64,000 bases of DNA from Bradyrhizobium sp. WBAH42 (GTDB lineage: Bacteria; Pseudomonadota; Alphaproteobacteria; Rhizobiales; Xanthobacteraceae). Positions 26,831 to 36,216 of the stretch are shown here, in pieces. The notes below the pieces were generated by a model that saw nothing but the letters and a program-made list of their open reading frames with translations, was not told the DNA's origin and ran no database searches. How positions within the stretch are numbered: position 1 is the stretch's first letter; the number at the start of each line of letters is the position of its first letter. The stretch covers positions 7,325,001-7,389,000 of the forward strand of contig NZ_CP036533.1 in assembly GCF_024585265.1 (NCBI RefSeq), written 5' to 3'. The translations under genes and the position numbers were made by a program.

Positions 26831-27334
26831 ATGTCCTTCTACGACGCCGTCGTTCCCGCCTATTTGCAAATGCTGAACAGCATGATCGGCCTGCTTACCA
26901 AGGCCGAGGCGCATTGCGCGGCCAGGAAGATCGAGCCGAGCGTCCTGCTCGGCTCGCGCCTCTTCCCGGACATGCTGCCGCTGTCGCGGCAGATCCAGCT
27001 GGTCAGCGACTATCCGACCAGAGGCTGCGCGCGGCTGACGCAAAGCGAGGTCCCCTCGACGCCCGACACCGAAACGAGCTTTGCGGAGTTGAAGCAGCGG
27101 CTGGCGAAGACGATCGACTACGTCAAATCCTTCAAGCCTGAGCAGTTTGAGGGCGCCGCAGCCAGGGACGTCACCTTTCCGGTCGGCCCCGGCAAGACCA
27201 TCACCATGACGGGACAGCAATTCCTGACCTCGTTCTCGCTGCCGAACCTCTATTTCCACGCGGCGATAGCCCACGGCATCTTGCGTCACAACGGCGTCGA
27301 GATCGGTAAGCGCGATTTCATGGGCGCGAACTGA
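26831..27334 (+). CDS. DUF1993 family protein
   Basis: A 167-residue cytosolic protein (MSFYDAVVPAYLQMLNSM...) matching DUF1993 along its length: LLGSRLFPDMLPLSRQIQLVSDYPTRGCARL, then NLYFHAAIAHGILRHNGVEIGK. The fold is DinB-like, a four-helix bundle. Conserved His residues in FHAAIAHGILRHNG could be metal ligands, but this is not established. The function is unknown. It is followed by a 10-bp-stem hairpin at 27354 and then the ene-reductase gene, so the two may or may not share a transcript. Confidence 0.87.
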   Translation: MSFYDAVVPAYLQMLNSMIGLLTKAEAHCAARKIEPSVLLGSRLFPDMLPLSRQIQLVSDYPTRGCARLTQSEVPSTPDTETSFAELKQRLAKTIDYVKSFKPEQFEGAAARDVTFPVGPGKTITMTGQQFLTSFSLPNLYFHAAIAHGILRHNGVEIGKRDFMGAN

Positions 27335-27353
27335 TTTGTGAAATCGCACGGCC

Positions 27354-27377
27354 GCGACAGCGGAAATCCGCTGTCGC
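27354..27377. other. Strong intergenic hairpin without U-tract
   Basis: A perfect 10-bp stem (GCGACAGCGG / CCGCTGTCGC) with an AAAT loop, 20 bases after the DUF1993 stop. The lack of a run of T makes a rho-independent terminator unlikely; it may stabilise the 3' end of the transcript. Confidence 0.6.
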
Positions 27378-27513
27378 CGCCGAAATTGCACATGAATTAT
27401 GCTACGCGGACGCTGCCGCGTAGCTCGCCTGCACTTTCCGTATGGCTCATCCCTTGCGCCTGATGTCGCGATGCACAAGTGTTCGAGACCTCTCACCGCC
27501 TGGAAGCATTCCC

Positions 27514-28614
27514 ATGAGCCGTTCGACCAAATTGTTTGAGACCTACAAGCTCGGCCCGATCACGCTGGCCAACCGCCTCGTCATGGCGCCGCTGACGCGC
27601 AACCGCGCCGTACCCGGCAGCTTCGTGCCCGGTCCGCTCGCCGCCGATTATTACGCCCAGCGCGCGTCCGCGGGCCTCCTGATCACCGAGGCGAGCCAGG
27701 TCTCGCAACAAGGTCAGGGCTACCAGGACACACCCGGCATCTATAGCAAGGAGCAGGTCGCCGGCTGGCGCAAGGTCACCGACAAGGTGCATGAACGCGG
27801 CGGCAAGATCTTCATCCAGCTCTGGCATGTCGGCCGCATCTCGCATGTCGACCTGCAGGCGAATGGCGCAGCCCCGGTGGCGCCGAGCGCGATCCGCGCC
27901 AAGGGCAAGACCTTCGTCAATGGCGGCTTCGCCGACGTCTCCGAGCCGCGCGCGCTCGAGCTCTCCGAAATCCCTGCAATCATCGACGACTTCAAGCGCG
28001 CCACGAAGAATGCGCTGGAAGCCGGCTTCGACGGGGTCGAGATCCACGGCGCCAACGGCTATCTGCTCGAGCAGTTCGCCAAGGACGGCACCAACAAGCG
28101 CCTAGATGCCTATGGCGGCTCGATCGAGAACCGCGCGAAGCTGATGCTGGAGGTCTCCAAGGCGGTCGTCGCCGAGGCCGGCGCCGAGCGCACCGGCATC
28201 CGCATCTCGCCGGTGACGCCGGCCAACGACATCTCGGATTCCAACCCGCAGGCCCTGTACGATCACATCGTCGACGGCCTCAGCGCGCTGAAGCTGGTCT
28301 ATCTTCATGTGGTCGAAGGCGCCACCGGTGGGCCGCGCGACGTCGCGCCGTTCAACTATGCGTCGTTGCGCAAGCGCTTCAGTGGCGCCTACGTCGCCAA
28401 CAATGGCTACGATTTCGACCTCGCGACCAAGGTGCTGGCCGCCAACGCCGCCGACCTCATCGCCTTCGGCAAGCCGTTCATCTCCAACCCCGACCTCGTC
28501 GAACGCTTGAAGGCGGGCGCGGCGCTGAACGACTGGGACAAGAACACCTTCTACGGCGGCGGCGCTAAGGGGTATACGGATTACCCGACGCTGGCGGCCG
28601 AGCCGGCGGAGTAG
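27514..28614 (+). CDS. nemA: Old yellow enzyme family ene-reductase (NemA-like)
   Basis: A 366-residue FMN-dependent NAD(P)H oxidoreductase that reduces activated C=C bonds and often nitro compounds or N-ethylmaleimide. Typical segments: LFETYKLGPITLANRLVMAPLTRNRA at the start of the barrel, IFIQLWHVGRISH, the substrate-binding His/Asn pair in VEIHGANGYLLEQF (about residue 179), GGSIENRAKL, and the FMN-phosphate strand FGKPFISNPDLVERL. The start MSRSTKLFE at 27514 is used, because the 24 codons upstream are unrelated to the family. A TetR/NemR-type regulator is not adjacent. Confidence 0.93.
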   Translation: MSRSTKLFETYKLGPITLANRLVMAPLTRNRAVPGSFVPGPLAADYYAQRASAGLLITEASQVSQQGQGYQDTPGIYSKEQVAGWRKVTDKVHERGGKIFIQLWHVGRISHVDLQANGAAPVAPSAIRAKGKTFVNGGFADVSEPRALELSEIPAIIDDFKRATKNALEAGFDGVEIHGANGYLLEQFAKDGTNKRLDAYGGSIENRAKLMLEVSKAVVAEAGAERTGIRISPVTPANDISDSNPQALYDHIVDGLSALKLVYLHVVEGATGGPRDVAPFNYASLRKRFSGAYVANNGYDFDLATKVLAANAADLIAFGKPFISNPDLVERLKAGAALNDWDKNTFYGGGAKGYTDYPTLAAEPAE

Positions 28615-28627
28615 GTCCACGCAATCA

Positions 28628-28669
28628 CTGTCATGCCCCGCGAACGCGGGGCATAACAGTACGCCCCGG
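28628..28669. repeat. Truncated hairpin repeat, family A, copy 3
   Basis: Has CTGTCATGCCCCGCG...CGGGGCAT and then AGTACGCC, matching the left half of the copies at 16905 and 26573; the right half is missing. It lies between the convergent ene-reductase and aldehyde dehydrogenase genes. Confidence 0.8.
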
Positions 28670-28723
28670 CCTCGCATGGCCGCACGGCGATGCGTATGCG
28701 CGCCAGATGCACTTTTGGACCGG

Positions 28724-30289
28724 TCATACCACGTCGAACTTGACGCCTTGAGCCAGCGGGAGCGTGCGGCCGTAATTGATGGTGTTGGTCGCTCGCCGCA
28801 TATAGGTTTTCCACGCGTCGGATCCGGACTCGCGTCCGCCGCCGGTCTCCTTCTCGCCGCCGAAGGCGCCTCCGATCTCCGCACCGGATGGGCCGATATT
28901 GACGTTGGCAATGCCGCAATCAGAGCCACGCGCCGACAAGAATGTTTCCGCTTCGCGCAGATCATTGGTGAAGATGGACGACGACAGCCCCTGCGGAACG
29001 GCGTTGTGCAACTCGAGCACGGCGTCGAAATCGCGATATTTCATCACGTAGAGGATCGGCGCGAAGGTCTCGTGCTCAACCGGTCCGGTCTGCGCCGCGA
29101 TCTCGACCAGCGCCGGGCGGACATAGTAAGCGTCGGCGGCCCCTTCGATGGCAATGCGTTCGCCACCTTGGACCTGACCTCCGGCAGCGCTCGCAGCCTC
29201 GAGCGCACGCTGCATCGCGTGATAGGCCGCGCCATCGATCAGCGGACCAACCAGGTTACCGCCTTCCAGCGGAGAGCCGACGGTGACGGACGCATAGGCC
29301 CGCTTCAGGCGCGGCACAAAGCTGTCGTAGATGCTCTCGTGGACGAACAGGCGACGCAACGTCGTGCAACGCTGTCCCGCCGTTCCCATCGCGGCAAAGG
29401 CAACGCCACGCAGCGTGAGGTCGAGGTCGGCCGTCGGCGCGACGATCGCCGCGTTGTTGCCGCCGAGCTCGAGCAACGCCCGGGCGAACCGGCTGGCGAG
29501 CCGCGGACCGACCGCGCGTCCCATTGCTGTAGACCCGGTTGCCGAGACCAGAGGCACCTTCGCATGGTCGACGAGCACCTCGCCGATCTCACGGCCGCCG
29601 AACAGCACCGCCGCGAGCCCCTGCGGCGCATCCCCGCCAGCCTCGTTGAAGCGTTTGACCGCACGCTCAAAAAGGGCGTGGGTCGCAAGCGCAGTCAGCG
29701 GTGTTTTCTCGGACGGCTTCCAGACGAGGCTGTTGCCGCACACCAGCGCCAGGGCTGCGTTCCAGGCCCACACAGCGACCGGAAAATTGAACGCAGAGAT
29801 GATGCCGGTGACGCCAAGCGGATGCCAGCTTTCCATCATGCGATGCTCGCCGCGCTCGGTTGCGATCGTCAGTCCGTAGAGCTGCCGCGACAGGCCGACC
29901 GCGAAATCGCAGATGTCGATCATCTCCTGAACCTCGCCAAGGCCTTCGGAGACGATCTTGCCGACCTCGATCGACACCAGTCGGCCCAAAGCCTCCTTGC
30001 TGGTACGTAGCTCCTCGCCGAAGAGGCGCACGAGCTCCCCTCGCTTGGGTGGCGGTACCAGCCGCCAGCGAAGGTACGCCGCGTGGGCCTGATCGATCAC
30101 GCCGGCAGCTTCGGCTGCGCCGATCTCCATGACGCGGCCAATGATCCCGCCCGTGATCGGCGTACGAACGACGATGGCGCCCTCCGTATAGTCGGAGCGC
30201 TTGACGCCGAGCTCGGCGAGAAGCCTGTCGACTTCGCCGGCAAGATCGGCATTGGCGGTATGCGTCTGCGGTGCTGATTTGACGGACAT
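28724..30289 (-). CDS. amaB: ALDH7-type aldehyde dehydrogenase (alpha-aminoadipic semialdehyde / P6C dehydrogenase)
   Basis: A 521-residue NAD-dependent enzyme. The catalytic Cys is in GQRCTTLRRLFVHES (about residue 308) and the base Glu in LLELGGNNAAIV (about 273). The cofactor strand reads TGIISAFNFPVAVWAW. The C-terminal aldehyde-anchor region is strongly antiquitin (ALDH7A1)-like: SGAEIGGAFGGEKETGGG, then ESGSDAWKTYMRRAT. Family members oxidise alpha-aminoadipic semialdehyde, or its cyclic form piperideine-6-carboxylate, in lysine and pipecolate breakdown. It is the last gene of the eight-gene minus-strand island, 28 bases after the hydroxyacid oxidase. The subfamily call is firm; its actual substrate here is inferred. 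Confidence 0.9.
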   Translation of the reverse strand: MSVKSAPQTHTANADLAGEVDRLLAELGVKRSDYTEGAIVVRTPITGGIIGRVMEIGAAEAAGVIDQAHAAYLRWRLVPPPKRGELVRLFGEELRTSKEALGRLVSIEVGKIVSEGLGEVQEMIDICDFAVGLSRQLYGLTIATERGEHRMMESWHPLGVTGIISAFNFPVAVWAWNAALALVCGNSLVWKPSEKTPLTALATHALFERAVKRFNEAGGDAPQGLAAVLFGGREIGEVLVDHAKVPLVSATGSTAMGRAVGPRLASRFARALLELGGNNAAIVAPTADLDLTLRGVAFAAMGTAGQRCTTLRRLFVHESIYDSFVPRLKRAYASVTVGSPLEGGNLVGPLIDGAAYHAMQRALEAASAAGGQVQGGERIAIEGAADAYYVRPALVEIAAQTGPVEHETFAPILYVMKYRDFDAVLELHNAVPQGLSSSIFTNDLREAETFLSARGSDCGIANVNIGPSGAEIGGAFGGEKETGGGRESGSDAWKTYMRRATNTINYGRTLPLAQGVKFDVV

Positions 30290-30317
30290 GGCGGTTTTCC
30301 AAATGTTGCAGTTGATC

Positions 30318-31475
30318 TTAATTCCCTAGCTGGCTCACGCGCCCATTCCGCAAGGCCGGAACGCAATGCGCTCCCAGGAAAGCCATGGCGGTATCCATCT
30401 CGCGCAGGACCATGCGCAGGATGGCTTCGGCGCCCGCCTCTCCCCCGGCCGCAAGACCCCACAGCGGCAAGCGGCCGAGAAGCACGGCTTCCGCGCCGAG
30501 CGCCAGATACTTCAGGACGTCGGTGCCGCGCCGAACGCCGCTGTCGGCCAGAACCGTCAGACGCCCCTTCACGGCGCCGACAATCGCCGGAATGCAGTCC
30601 GCAGGAGCCGGCAGACAGTCGAGATTGCGGCCGCCATGGACCGAAACCACGACGCCGTCGGCGCCGATCTCGACTGCCCTTTCGGCGTCCTCCACCGCAA
30701 GCACGCCCTTGATGGTGAGCTTGCCCGGCCAGATCTCGCGCAGCCAGCACATGTCATCCCAGCTCAGCCGCGGCTCGATCCGGACCGACTCGGCAATGTC
30801 AGCGCGGGTGATGGCGGTGCGGAACGCTTCCGGATAATGGCCGTAGGTCGGCATGCCCTCGCTCACCAAATAGCGCGCCAGAACCCCGAACAGCCAACTC
30901 GGATGCAGTGACACGTCGAGCATGCTGCGCAGCCGCGGTTTGAAAGGAATACCGAAACCGTTGCGTTCATTATACTCCCGCTTCGGCGAGACCGGCGTAT
31001 CGACCGTGACGAGCAGGTTGTCGCAGCCGCAGGCGCTCGCCCGCTCCAGGAGGCGCGCGGTCAGGGCGCGATCGCGCCAGACATAGAGCTGGAACCAGAG
31101 CAAGGCATCCGGCGCCCCGCGCCGGATCGTCTCCACGGTTGTCACCGATTGCGTCGAGATGCAGACGGGAATGCCGACGCGCGAGGCCGCGCGGGCGAGC
31201 TTCGTCTCCCCATCATGCGAAACAAGCCCGGCGAGCGCCGTTGGCGCGACAACGAGGGGCGCGGCGAGCCTTCGGCCGAACAACACCGTGTCGAGATCGC
31301 GCCGGTCGCGCCCCGTCAGTACCGCGGGCAGCAGGGTAATGGCGTCAAGCGAGGCCCGCAGGCGCGTCAATGCCGTTTCGTCCTCCGAGCCGCGATCAAT
31401 GTACTCGAACAAGCCGCGCGGGAGGAACCGTCGCGCTCGGCGGCGATAGTCGCTGGAATTGAGGAGCATCGGCAT
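30318..31475 (-). CDS. FMN-dependent 2-hydroxyacid oxidase/dehydrogenase (LldD-like)
   Basis: A 385-residue (beta/alpha)8-barrel flavoprotein that oxidises L-2-hydroxy acids to 2-oxo acids. Seen: the N-terminal LPRGLFEYIDRGSEDE, the FMN-binding APTALAGLVSHDGE, the strand WFQLYVWRD, a Tyr/Arg-rich loop, the core strand TIKGVL, and the catalytic His with Arg in SVHGGRNLD (about residue 278), followed by VLADSGVRRGTDVLKYLALGA. It has no membrane-anchoring segment. It lies 6 bases after the IclR gene and 28 before ALDH7 on the same strand. Family members take lactate, glycolate, mandelate or longer hydroxyacids; which one is used here cannot be told. Confidence 0.9.
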   Translation of the reverse strand: MPMLLNSSDYRRRARRFLPRGLFEYIDRGSEDETALTRLRASLDAITLLPAVLTGRDRRDLDTVLFGRRLAAPLVVAPTALAGLVSHDGETKLARAASRVGIPVCISTQSVTTVETIRRGAPDALLWFQLYVWRDRALTARLLERASACGCDNLLVTVDTPVSPKREYNERNGFGIPFKPRLRSMLDVSLHPSWLFGVLARYLVSEGMPTYGHYPEAFRTAITRADIAESVRIEPRLSWDDMCWLREIWPGKLTIKGVLAVEDAERAVEIGADGVVVSVHGGRNLDCLPAPADCIPAIVGAVKGRLTVLADSGVRRGTDVLKYLALGAEAVLLGRLPLWGLAAGGEAGAEAILRMVLREMDTAMAFLGAHCVPALRNGRVSQLGN

Positions 31476-31481
31476 CGGCGT

Positions 31482-32372
31482 TCAGGCCGCGTAGCGCTTG
31501 AACTTGGACTTCGAGATCGAGGTTGCGGCAACGTGAACATGCTGAACGAGTTCGGCTTCGACACGCTCCGTGGTCCAACGCGTCGTGGGGACGGAGATGT
31601 TGACCGCGGCGATGGCCCGTCCGTGCTCGTCGATGATCGGCGCCGCAACGGAAATATCGCCCATGACGCTTTGGTTGATCTGGATCGAATAGCCGCGCTT
31701 GGCGGCGAGGTGCACCTGCTTCATGAGCTTATCCGGATCCGTAATCGTGTAAGGCGTGAGTGGCTCAAGCCGCGTACGCTTCAAGAGCTCCTGTTGCTCT
31801 GCCTCAGGAAGAGCCGCCAGGATGGCTATGCCGGAAGCCGTGAAGTACGCCGGCAGCCGGCTTCCGATCACGAAGTCGATATGGATGAGGTGCTGGCCGG
31901 GAAAGCGCGCCACGAACACGACCTCGTGGCCGTCCAGTTCATGCAGGTTACAGGTCTCGCCAAGATTGCGGCTGATCTCGAGAAGATAGGGCGAGGCCTT
32001 GTCGATGAGCTCGTTGGCCTTGAGATAGCTGTGGGAGAACTGCAGCACCTTCGACGTCAGCCCGTAGTTGCGCGTGCCCTCAACCCGCTTGAGATAGCCG
32101 AGCGATTCCAGCGTGTAGACCAGGCGCTGCGTGGCGCTGCGATCGAGATTGGCGGCCCGCGCGATATCGGCAAGTGTCATGAAGCGTCGTGGCCCGTCGA
32201 AGGCATGCAGAACCTGGAACGCCTTCTCGGTCGAGCCGACGAACAGAGACGAGCGCGGCTCGTCCGCCTTGTCAGTCGCCTTCGCCGCGGACTTTGCGCT
32301 TGTCTTGTCGCCTACCTTGGCGGCCTTTGCCTTCGCAGGCCGGCCGCCGCTCACGCGGCTGCTACGCGCCAT
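31482..32372 (-). CDS. IclR family transcriptional regulator
   Basis: A 296-residue protein. A Lys/Ala-rich N-terminal extension (about 45 residues, KAKAAKVGDKTSAKSAAKAT) is longer than usual. The winged helix follows at about 47-110 (TEKAFQVLHAFDGPRRFMTLADIARAANLDRSATQRLV), then the GAF-like IclR effector domain (HIDFVIGSRLPAYFTASGIAILAALP). It lies inside the catabolic island, 12 bases after the DapA-family gene, so it probably controls the operon in response to the imported compound. Whether it represses or activates is unknown. Confidence 0.92.
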   Translation of the reverse strand: MARSSRVSGGRPAKAKAAKVGDKTSAKSAAKATDKADEPRSSLFVGSTEKAFQVLHAFDGPRRFMTLADIARAANLDRSATQRLVYTLESLGYLKRVEGTRNYGLTSKVLQFSHSYLKANELIDKASPYLLEISRNLGETCNLHELDGHEVVFVARFPGQHLIHIDFVIGSRLPAYFTASGIAILAALPEAEQQELLKRTRLEPLTPYTITDPDKLMKQVHLAAKRGYSIQINQSVMGDISVAAPIIDEHGRAIAAVNISVPTTRWTTERVEAELVQHVHVAATSISKSKFKRYAA

Positions 32373-32384
32373 GCTGCCATCCTC

Positions 32385-33290
32385 TCATGCGATGCCCTCC
32401 GAGATCGCCAGCTGCCGGCCGAGCTCGGCGCGCAAGGAGGCGATCAGCGCCGGCGCCGGCTGCACCAGCGGCGCCAGCATCCGCGGCGCCTCGACGCCGA
32501 CCATGTCCATCACCGCCTTCATCGGTCCCGGATTGGTCTCGGCGAACGCCATGTTCATCAGTGGAATCAGGCGGCGATGCAGGCTCAGGGCCTCCGCCGT
32601 CTTGCCTGCGGTCGCCGTCTCGAAGATCTGACGCCAGGCGCGCGGCAACAGGCACGCGGTCACGATGATGCCGCCCCTGGCGCCCGCGGCGAGATGCAGC
32701 GGAAAGAGGCTGTCTTCGCCGCTCAGCACCGCAAAGCTCTCGTCGACGCCGGCCACGACCTGAAGGAAATGGTACATGTCGAGATTGCAGGCCTTCATGC
32801 CGATGATGTTGGGATGCCTGGAGAGCTCATGCAGGATCTTGGGCTCGATCGCGATCCGGGTGCGATAGGGAATCTCGTAGATCAGGATCGGCACCGGCGA
32901 GGCATCGGCATAGCGCAGGAAATAGTCGCGAATGCCCGCCTGAGTCGGGTTGGTATAATATGGCGTAAGAACCAGCAGGCCGTCCACGCCCTCGGCTGCG
33001 AATTCACGGCCCGCCTGCAGGGCATCGTGGAAGCCGGTGTCGAGCACGCCTGCGATGACGGGTCCCTTGCCGGCCATCGCCTTCGCCGACAGACCGGCCA
33101 TCTTGATCCGCTCGGATCTAGCCAGCGCACCGTATTCGCCTGTGCCGCCGAGCGGCACCACGCCGTCGATACCCTGCTTGTTGAGCCAGGTGAACATGGA
33201 AGAGACCGCGCCGGCATCGATGGTATCGTCGGCCTTGACCGGGGTCGGAATGGCCGGGAACAGGCCGCGGAGACGATTGGCAGTGAGCAT
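32385..33290 (-). CDS. DapA/NAL-family pyruvate-type lyase or aldolase
   Basis: A 301-residue class I aldolase-fold protein. The Schiff-base Lys is in IIGMKACNLDMY (about residue 166). The catalytic Tyr is in ILIYEIPYRT (about 137) and the carboxylate-binding loop is VVPLGGTGEYGAL (about 46). The GGTGE and YEIPYRT variants differ from true DapA (GTTGE, YNVPSRT), and the gene is in a catabolic rather than a lysine biosynthesis setting. It is more likely a lyase, dehydratase or deaminase for a 2-oxo acid. It lies between the ABC permease and IclR genes of the same operon. Confidence 0.85.
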   Translation of the reverse strand: MLTANRLRGLFPAIPTPVKADDTIDAGAVSSMFTWLNKQGIDGVVPLGGTGEYGALARSERIKMAGLSAKAMAGKGPVIAGVLDTGFHDALQAGREFAAEGVDGLLVLTPYYTNPTQAGIRDYFLRYADASPVPILIYEIPYRTRIAIEPKILHELSRHPNIIGMKACNLDMYHFLQVVAGVDESFAVLSGEDSLFPLHLAAGARGGIIVTACLLPRAWRQIFETATAGKTAEALSLHRRLIPLMNMAFAETNPGPMKAVMDMVGVEAPRMLAPLVQPAPALIASLRAELGRQLAISEGIA

Positions 33291-33323
33291 GACTTGAGAA
33301 CCTCTGGTTGGACGGTGGCGCTT

Positions 33324-35081
33324 CTATCTCGCGGCGGCGCGCCGGCGCAGGCGTTCGGCCACGAAGATGAGAAGCCCCATGAAAACGAACAGGCAGGTCG
33401 AGACGGCGGCGATCGAGGGGGAGACCTGAAGCGTCACCTCGTCCCAGAACTGCTTGGGCAGCGTCGCATTGAGGCCGCCGGTGGCAAACAGCGCGATGGT
33501 CAGCTCGTCGAACGAGGTCGCAAACGCAAACAGAAAGGACGACATCATGCCGGCGCCCAGGATCGGGAAGGTGACGAAACGCAGCGTCGCGACCGGGCGC
33601 GCCCCGAGGCTCTGCGCAGCCTGATCCAGCCGCGTGTCATAATTGCGCAGCACGGCCATCATGGTCATGACCACGTAAGGCACGGCGACGACGGTGTGGC
33701 CGAGAATGAGGCCGACGGCGCTGCCGACGAGACCCATGCGCGCGAACACGTAGAACAGGCCGACTGCGATGATCATGCGCGGCACCACGATCGGCGACAG
33801 GATGAAGGCGAGCCACGCCGCCTTGCCGCGGATATCGCTGCGCACCAGCAGGAACGCGGCCGGCGTGCCGATCAGCATGGCGAGCAGACCGGTGCCGATG
33901 CCAACCAGCAGCGAGCGCAGCATGGCCTGGGTCCAGACCGGCGAATTCAGCACCGTCTCGTACCAATGCAGGGTAAAGCCTTGCGGCGGCCAATTCAGAC
34001 CGCCGGTGCCGAATGACAGCGGGATCATCAGTATCGTCGGGGCGCTGATGATGAGCAGCATGGTCCAGACGAAAGCCTGCAAGCCCATGCCGGCCTGATC
34101 GGGATTGCGGTCGCGACGGCGTGACGGCCATAGCAGAACGATACGGTCGGAAATCGCGCCGAGCAGCGTCAGCAGCGCATCGCCTGTCCGCACGACCGGG
34201 CCCGACAGACGCGACGGCTTCGCATTGCTCGGTGCCGATGCGCCCGTCATGGTCGACAGGCCGAGCAGCCGGTCATAGGCGGCAAAGACGATGAGCACGA
34301 CGACCAGCAGCAGCACCGAGATCGCACCGGCGAAGCCCCAGTTCATGGTCTGCTGGACCTGGTCGATGATGAGCTGGGTGATCATGGTCTCGCGGCGTCC
34401 GCCGAGCAGCGCCGGCACGATGAAGAAGCCGATCGCCGTGACGAACACCATGATTCCGGCAGCGGCAACGCCGGGCAACGACAGCGGAAAATAGATCTTC
34501 CAGAACGCCATGCCCGGTCGCGCTCCGAGCGTGGCGGCAGCGCGCGGCAGGGTGCGATCGATGTTCTCCATCACCGAGAGCATGGTCAGCACGGCGAGCG
34601 GCAGCAGCGCATTGACCATACCGACCAGGACGCTGCCGAAATTGTAGAGCAGGCTCGCGGGGCTCGAGATGATGCCGAGCGAGAGCAGGAGCTTGTTGAT
34701 GACGCCGTTGCGGCCGAGCAGCACGATCCAGGCGAAGGCGCGAACGAGAAAGCTGGTCCAGAACGACAGCAGCACCCAGAACAGCAGCGTCGCCTTACGC
34801 TCCTTGCCGACGACCGAGATCAGATAGGCGATCGGATAGCCGGTGACGACGCAGACCAGCGTGGTCGCCAGCGATATCTTGAGCGTGATCAGGAGAACGT
34901 CGAGATAGACGGACGAAGCAAAGAGCTGGCGATATTGCGCAAGCGTGAAGCCATTGTCGCCGTAGACGCTGAGCAGCAGCAGCTGGCCGACGGGATAGAC
35001 CAGAAACAGCACGAGCAGCAGCACCAGCGGCGCGCCCATTGCGGCCCGCGTCCAGGCCAGCCTCTGCGATATCGCGCGCAT
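33324..35081 (-). CDS. Fused double permease of a spermidine/putrescine-type ABC importer
   Basis: A 585-residue integral-membrane protein made of two complete PotB/PotC-like permease halves joined in one chain. Half 1 spans about 15-285, with its EAA-like loop near RAAATLGARPGMAFWKIYFP; a polar linker follows (about 285-325, SNAKPSRLSGPV); half 2 spans about 330-575, with LDQAAQSLGARPVATLRFVTFP. Each half has about six helices. Separate permease genes are the norm in this family. The ATG at 35081 is used; an in-frame TTG is 9 bases upstream. It forms the channel with the ATPase and binding protein just upstream. Confidence 0.9.
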   Translation of the reverse strand: MRAISQRLAWTRAAMGAPLVLLLVLFLVYPVGQLLLLSVYGDNGFTLAQYRQLFASSVYLDVLLITLKISLATTLVCVVTGYPIAYLISVVGKERKATLLFWVLLSFWTSFLVRAFAWIVLLGRNGVINKLLLSLGIISSPASLLYNFGSVLVGMVNALLPLAVLTMLSVMENIDRTLPRAAATLGARPGMAFWKIYFPLSLPGVAAAGIMVFVTAIGFFIVPALLGGRRETMITQLIIDQVQQTMNWGFAGAISVLLLVVVLIVFAAYDRLLGLSTMTGASAPSNAKPSRLSGPVVRTGDALLTLLGAISDRIVLLWPSRRRDRNPDQAGMGLQAFVWTMLLIISAPTILMIPLSFGTGGLNWPPQGFTLHWYETVLNSPVWTQAMLRSLLVGIGTGLLAMLIGTPAAFLLVRSDIRGKAAWLAFILSPIVVPRMIIAVGLFYVFARMGLVGSAVGLILGHTVVAVPYVVMTMMAVLRNYDTRLDQAAQSLGARPVATLRFVTFPILGAGMMSSFLFAFATSFDELTIALFATGGLNATLPKQFWDEVTLQVSPSIAAVSTCLFVFMGLLIFVAERLRRRAAAR

Positions 35082-35092
35082 GCCAGCCAAGC

Positions 35093-36181
35093 TCAGCCCC
35101 CCTTCCCGTCATGGATGGCGACGGCATCCGCCGCATGCCATCCGAGCGACAGGCGCTGGCCGATCTCGTAAGGCGCCGCTCCGCTGCGGGTCGGATGGGC
35201 AGCAACGAGCTGGGGCAGGTCCGCGGTCTCCGGTGCGATGTAGAGCCGCGTCAGGCTGCCGCTGATCATCACGTCCGTAAGCCGGCCGGACAGCTGGCCG
35301 CCCTCGCCGACCACGAGGTTCTGCGGGCGCACCATGACCTTGACCGGCTCGCCGGCGACGAACCGGGAGCCATTGCCGACCGCGCGCGAGGCCGCAAGCT
35401 GCGCGGTGAGGACGATGTCGAGTCCCTCGCCGTCGACGCCGCGCACGGTGGCGCTGAGCAGGTTGGACTCGCCGAGGAAGTCGGCGACGAATACCGAGCG
35501 CGGCCGGAAGTAGAGATCCTGCGGCGTGCCGAGCTGCTCGATCGCGCCTGCGTTCATCAGGCAGATGCGATCCGACATGGTCATCGCCTCTTCCTGGTCG
35601 TGGGTAACATAGACGATCGTGGTGCCGAGCTCGCGATGGATGCGCTTGATCTCGAGCTGCATCTGGTCGCGCAGCTTCTTGTCGAGCGCGCCCAGCGGCT
35701 CGTCCATCAGAATGATGGCGGGGCGATAGACGATGCAGCGCGCCAGCGCGATGCGCTGCTGCTGACCGCCGGACAATTCGCGCGGATAACGCTTTGCGAC
35801 GTGCGGCAGGCGCACCGTCTCCAGCGCCTCGGCGGTACGCCGGCGCGCCTCCGCATCAGAGACTTTCCGCATCTTGAGGGGAAAGGCGATGTTGTCCTCG
35901 ATCGTCATGTGAGGAAACAGCGCGTAGTTCTGGAACACGACACCGATGTCGCGCGCATAAGCCGGGCTGCGCGTGACGTCGGTGTCGTCGATCAGGATCT
36001 GCCCTTCGTCGGGATGGGCGAGCCCGGCGATCAGGCTGAGCAGCGTGGTCTTGCCCGATCCCGAGGGGCCGAGCAGGGTGAGGAATTCGCCCTTTGCGAC
36101 GTCGAGGCTGGTCGGCGCCAGCGCAACGAAGTCGCCATAGCGCTTGCACAGCGCGTGAATGCGCAGGCTCGACGAGACCAT
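35093..36181 (-). CDS. ABC transporter ATP-binding protein, PotA-type
   Basis: A 362-residue ATPase that energises import. Walker A GPSGSGKTT (about 41), Q-loop VVFQNYALFPHMT, signature LSGGQQQRIALAR (about 140), Walker B IILMDEPLGALD, and the His switch VTHDQEEA are all intact. A C-terminal TOBE-like regulatory domain (about 240-360) follows. The ATG at 36181 gives MVSSSLRIHALCKRYG, a normal family start; an in-frame TTG at 36220 would overlap the upstream stop as TTGA and cannot be excluded. It pairs with the binding protein (36217) and the fused permease (33324). Confidence 0.92.
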   Translation of the reverse strand: MVSSSLRIHALCKRYGDFVALAPTSLDVAKGEFLTLLGPSGSGKTTLLSLIAGLAHPDEGQILIDDTDVTRSPAYARDIGVVFQNYALFPHMTIEDNIAFPLKMRKVSDAEARRRTAEALETVRLPHVAKRYPRELSGGQQQRIALARCIVYRPAIILMDEPLGALDKKLRDQMQLEIKRIHRELGTTIVYVTHDQEEAMTMSDRICLMNAGAIEQLGTPQDLYFRPRSVFVADFLGESNLLSATVRGVDGEGLDIVLTAQLAASRAVGNGSRFVAGEPVKVMVRPQNLVVGEGGQLSGRLTDVMISGSLTRLYIAPETADLPQLVAAHPTRSGAAPYEIGQRLSLGWHAADAVAIHDGKGG

Positions 36182-36216
36182 GGGCCGCTCCGATCCGCTG
36201 GCGCCTCCCTTGCCGA

